Source: Delphinus delphis
Lineage: Eukaryota > Chordata > Mammalia > Artiodactyla > Delphinidae
NCBI RefSeq assembly: GCF_949987515.2
Contig: NC_082701.1
Location: 33,001,755 to 33,065,754, forward strand
Length of the DNA stretch: 64,000 nt
Direction: 5' to 3'
Every line of letters starts with the position of its first letter. Positions within the stretch are counted from its first letter, which is position 1. A program made the translations under genes and the position numbers. Below, piece by piece: positions 59,150 through 64,000 of the stretch. The notes under the pieces are model-generated. The model worked only from the letters and a program-made list of their open reading frames with translations. It was not told where the DNA came from and did no database searches.

Positions 59150-59575
59150 TTTTTTCCTCCCTGAAAAGCTTCTTTTAACATTTCTTCCAGAACAGGTCTG
59201 CTGCTGATGAATTCCCTCAGTTTTTATTTGTTTGAAAAAGTTTTTATTTCTTCTTCACTTTTGAAGAAGACATCTTTGGATATAGAATTCTAGGTCAGTG
59301 GTTTATCCTTTCAAAACATTTTGTATTTCACTCCACCCTATTTTTGCAGGGTGGTTTCTGATGCGATGTCTGCTGTAATTCTCATCTGTATTCCTCTGTG
59401 GTTAAAGCACTCCCCCATCCTTCCTGCTGCAGCTTCTTTCAAGATTTTCTTTTTCTCTTTGGTTTTCTGAGTTTGATTTATTTAAGATTTTTTTGGTATT
59501 TATCTTCTATACATGCTCAAGATTGGCAGATTTACTTTGAAGGGTGGTCTGGGCTAAAATGGTAAACCACATATG
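59150..59575 (-). mobile_element. Old L1 relic (ORF1 C-terminal to inter-ORF region)
   Basis: Inverted L1 ORF1-end signatures: 'cttcttttaacatttcttcc', 'agaacaggtctgctgctgat', 'gaattccctcagtttttatt', 'ttggatatagaattctaggt' and 'ctttcaagattttctttttc'. It ends near the start of the L1 at 59590, so that L1 may have landed in it. Confidence 0.78.
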
Positions 59576-59688
59576 ATTCAAACTAAAATATAGAGCCTCA
59601 TCCGCCAGAGGGCAGAGAGCAGAAGCAAGGAGAACTACAATCCTGCAGCCTGTGGAACAAAAACCACATTCACAGAAAGTTAGACAAG

Positions 59689-60584
59689 ACGAAAAGGCAG
59701 AGGGCTATGTACCAGATGAAGGAACAAGATAAAACCCCAGAAAAACAACTAAATGAAGTGGAGATAGGCAACCTTCCAGAAAAACAATTCAGAATAATGA
59801 TAGTGAAGATGATCCAGGACCTCAGAAAAAGAATGGAGGCAAAGATCGAGAAGATGCAAGAAATGTTTAACAAAGACCTAGAAGAATTAAAGAACAAACA
59901 AACAAAGATGAACAATACAATAACTGAAATGAAAACTACACTAGAAGGAATCAATAGCAGAATAACTGAGGCAGAAAAATGGATAAGTGACCTGGAAGAC
60001 AGAATGGTGGAATTCACTGCTGCAGAATAGAATAAAGAAAAAAGAATGAAGAGAAATGAAGACAGCCTAAGAGAACTCTGGGACAACATTACACAACAAC
60101 ATTCACATTATATGGGTCCCAGAAGGAGAAGAGAGAGAGAAAGGACCTGAGAAAATATTTGAAGAGATTATAGTCGAAAACTTCCCTAACATGTGAAAGG
60201 AAATAGCCACCCAAGTCCAGGAAGTGCAGCGAGTCCCATACAGGATAAACCCAAGGAGAAACACGCTGAGACACATAGTAATCAAATTGGCAACAATTAA
60301 AGACAAAGAAAAATTATTGAAAGCAGCAAGGGAAAAATGACAAATAGCATACAAGGGAACTCCCATAAGGTTAACAGCTGATTTCTCAGCAGAAACTCTA
60401 CAAGCCAGAAGGGAGTGGCATAATATACTTAAAGTGATGAAAGGGAAGAGCCTACAACCAAGACTACTCTACCTGGCAAGGATCTCATGCAGATTCGATG
60501 GAGAAATCAAAAGCTTTACAGACAAGCAAAAACTAAGAGAACAAAGGTCTACAACAAAGGCTAAAGGAACTTCTCTAAGTGGGA
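59689..60584 (+). pseudogene. L1 ORF1 relic (element F)
   Basis: The start codon at 59689 is ACG rather than ATG. The first Met is now at 59707 (MYQMKEQDKTPEKQLNEVEI). The coiled coil is intact to a TAG at 60028-60030 (after MVEFTAAE), which replaces Gln or Lys seen in the copy at 3028. Frame loss occurs near 60094 and the RRM and C-terminal domains follow with more stops. The C-terminus ends near 'cttctctaa' at 60577-60583. Confidence 0.88.
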
Positions 60585-60623
60585 AACACAAGAGAAGAAA
60601 AGGACCTACAAAAACAAACCCAG

Positions 60624-60938
60624 GGGCTTCCCTGGTGGCACAGTGGTTGAAAATCTGCCTGCTAATGCTGGGGACATGGGTATGAGCCCTGGTCTGGGAG
60701 GATCCCACATGCTGCGGAGCAACTAGGCCCGTGAGCCACAATTACTGAGCCTGCACGTCTGGAGCCTGTGCTCCACAACAAGAGAGGCCACAATAGTGAG
60801 AGGCCCATGCACAGCAATGAAGAGTGGCCCCTCCTTGTCACAACGAGAGAAAGCCCTTGCACAGAAACAAAGACCCAACATAGCAAAAATTAGTTAATTA
60901 ATTAATAAAACTCCTAACCCCAACATCTTCTTTAAAAC
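60624..60938 (+). mobile_element. Long CHR-type SINE inserted in L1 F
   Basis: It starts 'ggggcttccctggtggcaca', carries the B-box position ('gggtatgagccc', mutated) and a longer 3' part than the other copies ('gagtggcccctccttgtcac', 'gaaacaaagacccaacatag'), ending in a 'ttaattaattaataaa' A/T tail. The left flank 'aaaacaaaccc' recurs after it ('aaaacaaacaaaaaaccc'). In the L1 at 2178 the same spacer is uninterrupted. Confidence 0.9.
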
Positions 60939-60966
60939 AAACAAAAAACCCAAAACAATTAAGAAA

Positions 60967-63905
60967 ATGGTCATAGGAACATACATATTAATACTTACCT
61001 TAAACGTGAATGGATAAAATGCTCCAACCAAAAGACACAGGCTTGCTGAATGGATACAAAAACAAGACCCATCTATATGCTGTCTACAAGAGACCCACGT
61101 CAGACCTAGGGACACATAGTGAGGGGATAGAAAAAGATATTCCATGCAAATGGAAATCGAAAGAAAGCTGGAGTAGCAATTCTCATATCAGATAAAATAG
61201 GCTTTAAATAAAGAATGTTACAAGAGACAAGGAAGGACAGTATATAATGATCAAGGCCTCAATCCAAGAAGAAGATATAACAATTATAAATATATATGCA
61301 CCCAACATAGGAGCACCTCAATGCATAAGGCAACTGCTAACAGCTATAAAGGAGGAAATTGACAGTAACACAGTAATAGTGGGGGACTTTAACAGCTCAC
61401 TTACACCAATGGACAGATCATCCAAAATGAAAATAAATAAGGAAACAGAAGCTTTAAATGACACAATAGACCAGATAGATTTAATTGATATTTATAGGAC
61501 AATCCATCAAAAATCAGCAGATTACACTTTCTTCTCAAGTGTGCACAGAACATTCTCTAGGATAGATAACATCTTGGGTCAAAAGTAAAGCCTCAGTAAA
61601 TTTAAGAATGTTGAAATCATATCAAGCATCTTTTCTGACAGCAACACTATGAGATGAGAAATCAATTACAGGGGAAAAAATATAAAAAACACAAACATAT
61701 GGAGGCTAAACAATATGTTACTAAATAACCAATAGATCATTGGAGAAATCAAAGAGGAAATCAAAAGATACCTAGAGACAAATAACAATGATAACACAAC
61801 AATCCAAAAACTATGGGATGCAGCAAAAGCAGTTCTAAGAGGGAAGTTTATAGCTATACAAACCTACCTCTAGAAACAACAAAAATCTAATAAACAATCT
61901 AACCTTACACCTAAAGGATCTTGAGAAAGAACAAACAAAGCCCAAAGTTAGCAGAAGGAAAGAAATCATGAAGATCAGAGCAGAAATAAATGAAAAAGAA
62001 ACAAAGAAAACAATAGTAAAGATCAATAAAACTAAAAGCTGGTTCTTTGAGAAGATAAACAAAATTCATAAACCATTAGCCAGACTCATCAAGAAAAAGA
62101 GGGAGAAGACTCAAATCAATAAAATTAGAAATGAAAAAGGAGAAGTTACAACTGACACCACAGAAATACAAAGCATCCTAAGAGACTACTACAAGCAACT
62201 CTATGCCAATAAAATGGACAACCTGGAAGAAATGGACAAATTCTTAGAAAGTTATAACCTTCCAAGACTGAACCAGGAAGAAATAGAAAATATGAACAGA
62301 CCAATCACAAGTAATGAAGTTGAAACTCTGACTAAAAATCTTCCAACAAACAAAATTCCAGGACCAGATGGATTCACAGGTGAATTCTATCAAACATTTA
62401 GAGAAGGGCTAACATCCATCCTTCTCAAACTCTTCCAAAAAATTGCAGAGGAAGAAACACTCCCAAACTCATTCTATGAGGCCACCATCACTCTGATACC
62501 AAAGCCAGAAAAGGATATTACAAAAAAATAAAATTACAGACCAATATCACTGATGAATATACATGCAAAAATCCTTAACAAAATACTAGCCAACAGAATC
62601 CAACAACATATTAAAAGGGTCATACAACATGACGAAGTGGTATTTATCCCAGGGATGTAAGGATTCTTCAGTATATGCAAATCAATCAATGTGATACACC
62701 ATATTAAAAAATTGAATAAAAACCATATGATCATCTCAATAGATGCAGAAAAAGCTTTTGACAAAATGCAGCACCCATTTATGATAAAAACTCTCCAGAA
62801 AGTGGGCATAGAGCAATCCTACCTCAACATAATAAAGGCCATATATGACAAACCCACAGCAAACATCATTCTCAATGGTGAAAAACTGAAAGCATTTCCT
62901 CTAAGATCAGGAACAAGACAAGGATGTCCACTCTCACTACTATTATTCAACATAGTTTTGGAAGTCCTAGCCACGGCAATCAGAGAAGAAAAAGAAATAA
63001 AAGGAATACAAATCAGAAAAGAAGAAGTAAAACTGTCACTGTTTGCAGATGACATGATACTATACATAGAGAATCCTAAAGATGCCACCAGAAAACTACT
63101 AGAGCTAATCAATTAATTTGGTAAAGTTTCAGGATAGAAATTTAATGCACAGAAATCTCTTGCATTACTATACACTAATGATGAAAAATCTGAAAGAGAA
63201 ATTAAGGAAACACTCCAATTTACCATTGCAACAAAAAGAATAAAATACCTAGGAATAAATCTACCTAGGAAGAAAAAAGACCTGTATGCAGAAAACTATA
63301 AGACACTGATGAAAGAAATTAAAGATGATACCAACAGATGGAGAGATATACCATGTTCTTGGATTGGAAGAATCAATATTGTGAAAATGACTATACTACC
63401 CCAAGCAATCTACAAATTCAATGCAACCCCTATCAAATTACCAATGGCATTTTTCAAAGAACTAGACAAAAAATTTTTACAATTTGTATGGAAACACAAA
63501 ACACCCTGAATAGCCAAAGCAATCTTGAGAAAGAAAAATGGAGCTGGGGGAATCAGACTCCCTGACTTCAGACTATATTACAAAGCTACAGTAATCAAGA
63601 GAGTATGGTACTGGCACAAAAACAGAAATATAAATCAATGGAACAGGATAGAAAGCCTAGAGATAAACCCATGCACCTATGGACACCTAGTCTATGACAA
63701 AGGGGGCAAGAATATACAATGGAGAAAAGACAGCCTCTTCAATAAGTGGTGCTGGGAAAACTGGACAACTACATATAAAAGAATGAAATTAGAACATTCT
63801 TTAACACCATACACAAAAATAAACTCAAAATGGATTAAATACCTAAATGTAAGGCCAGGCACTATAAAACTCTTAGAGGAAAACATAGGCAGAACACTCT
63901 ATGTT
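60967..63905 (+). pseudogene. L1 ORF2 relic (element F), 3' part outside
   Basis: The ATG is at 60967. An early one-base loss near 61016 breaks the endonuclease frame. The 61247-61588 frame keeps NIYAPNIGAP and the complete GDFN box (GDFNSSLTPMDR), with a SRIDN variant of the metal-binding SRIDH. Long RT pieces lie at 61968-62531 ([19 protein letters not shown]) and 62691-63116 ([24 protein letters not shown] at 63042-63077, catalytic Asp pair intact). A stop at 62529-62531 and others separate them. It is cut at 63905 by a SINE. Confidence 0.9.
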
Positions 63906-64000
63906 TTTTGTTTTTTGTTTTTTTTCTCAGTACGCGGGCCTCTCACTGCTGTTGTGGCCTCTCCCATTGTGGAGCACAGGCTCCGGATGCGCAAGCTCAG
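63905..64000 (-). mobile_element. CHR-type SINE (inverted), cut by window end
   Basis: A T-rich run at 63905-63927 (complement of the A tail) is followed by 'gtacgcgggcctctcact' and 'ggagcacaggctccggatgc', the 3' half of the SINE read backwards. It interrupts ORF2 of element F. The tRNA-like half lies outside the window. Confidence 0.93.

Larger units (their letters stand above)
59590..63905 (+). mobile_element. L1 element F, 5'-truncated, interrupted by two SINEs
   Basis: It begins within the last ~100 bases of an element-A-type 5'UTR ('tagagcctcatccgccagag') and runs through ORF1, the inter-ORF spacer and ORF2 as far as 63905, where an inverted SINE interrupts it at 'cagaacactctatg'. A plus-strand SINE splits the spacer at 60624-60938. 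Sequence is very close to the L1 at 2178-8016. The rest of ORF2 and the 3' end lie outside the window. Confidence 0.92.

Overview
This window is repeat-rich, non-coding mammalian nuclear DNA, most likely from a cetacean. The main evidence is the young SINEs. They are tRNA-Glu-derived elements of the CHR-1/CHR-2 kind, recognised by a 'gggcttccctggtggc' head, internal Pol III boxes and an A-rich tail, and several have near-perfect target-site duplications. The L1 3' ends are of cetartiodactyl type, and I saw no BovB, ruminant ART2A, pig PRE-1, primate Alu or rodent B1. There are no operons, CRISPR arrays or true tRNA/rRNA genes. Roughly 45-50% of the window is L1 of several ages. Most other recognisable sequence is old MIR and L2, plus a few microsatellites.

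Layout. 1-550: 3' end of an L1 that enters from the left. 551-2177: unassigned DNA holding a decayed coding-like stretch. 2178-8016: a nearly complete but dead L1 (element A, +). 8301-8544: a SINE. 8815-11540: an old L1 split by a younger antisense L1 (B, -). 11541-25600: mostly unique DNA with MIR, L2, an old L1, a SINE, a pyrimidine tract and an (AC)n repeat. 25601-30378: an old L1 with its 5' end but no 3' half (C, +). 30379-37042: unique DNA with three SINEs, an ancient L1/HAL1-like relic and an old L2. 37043-38286: a 5'-truncated L1 (D, -) inserted in that L2. 38287-51690: unique DNA with L2, SINEs, an (AT)n repeat and the only gene-like signal. 51691-58834: a nearly full-length L1 (E, -) with an intact ORF1. 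59150-63905: another old L1 relic, then an L1 (F, +) closely related to A and cut by a SINE at each end of its visible part.

The gene-like signal is two exons on the minus strand, 48631-48742 and 45818-45897. They join in phase to encode 64 residues of a START lipid-transfer domain closest to phosphatidylcholine transfer protein (PCTP/STARD2). By my alignment to remembered human PCTP they match at about 40 of 64 positions. That is low for a mammalian orthologue, so they look like a diverged paralogue or a decaying copy. I could not find the exon before them or those after them. This, the two distinct L1 5'UTR types sharing one locus, the 3'-truncated L1, and the unidentified coding relic near 1.0-2.05 kb are the points most worth following up.
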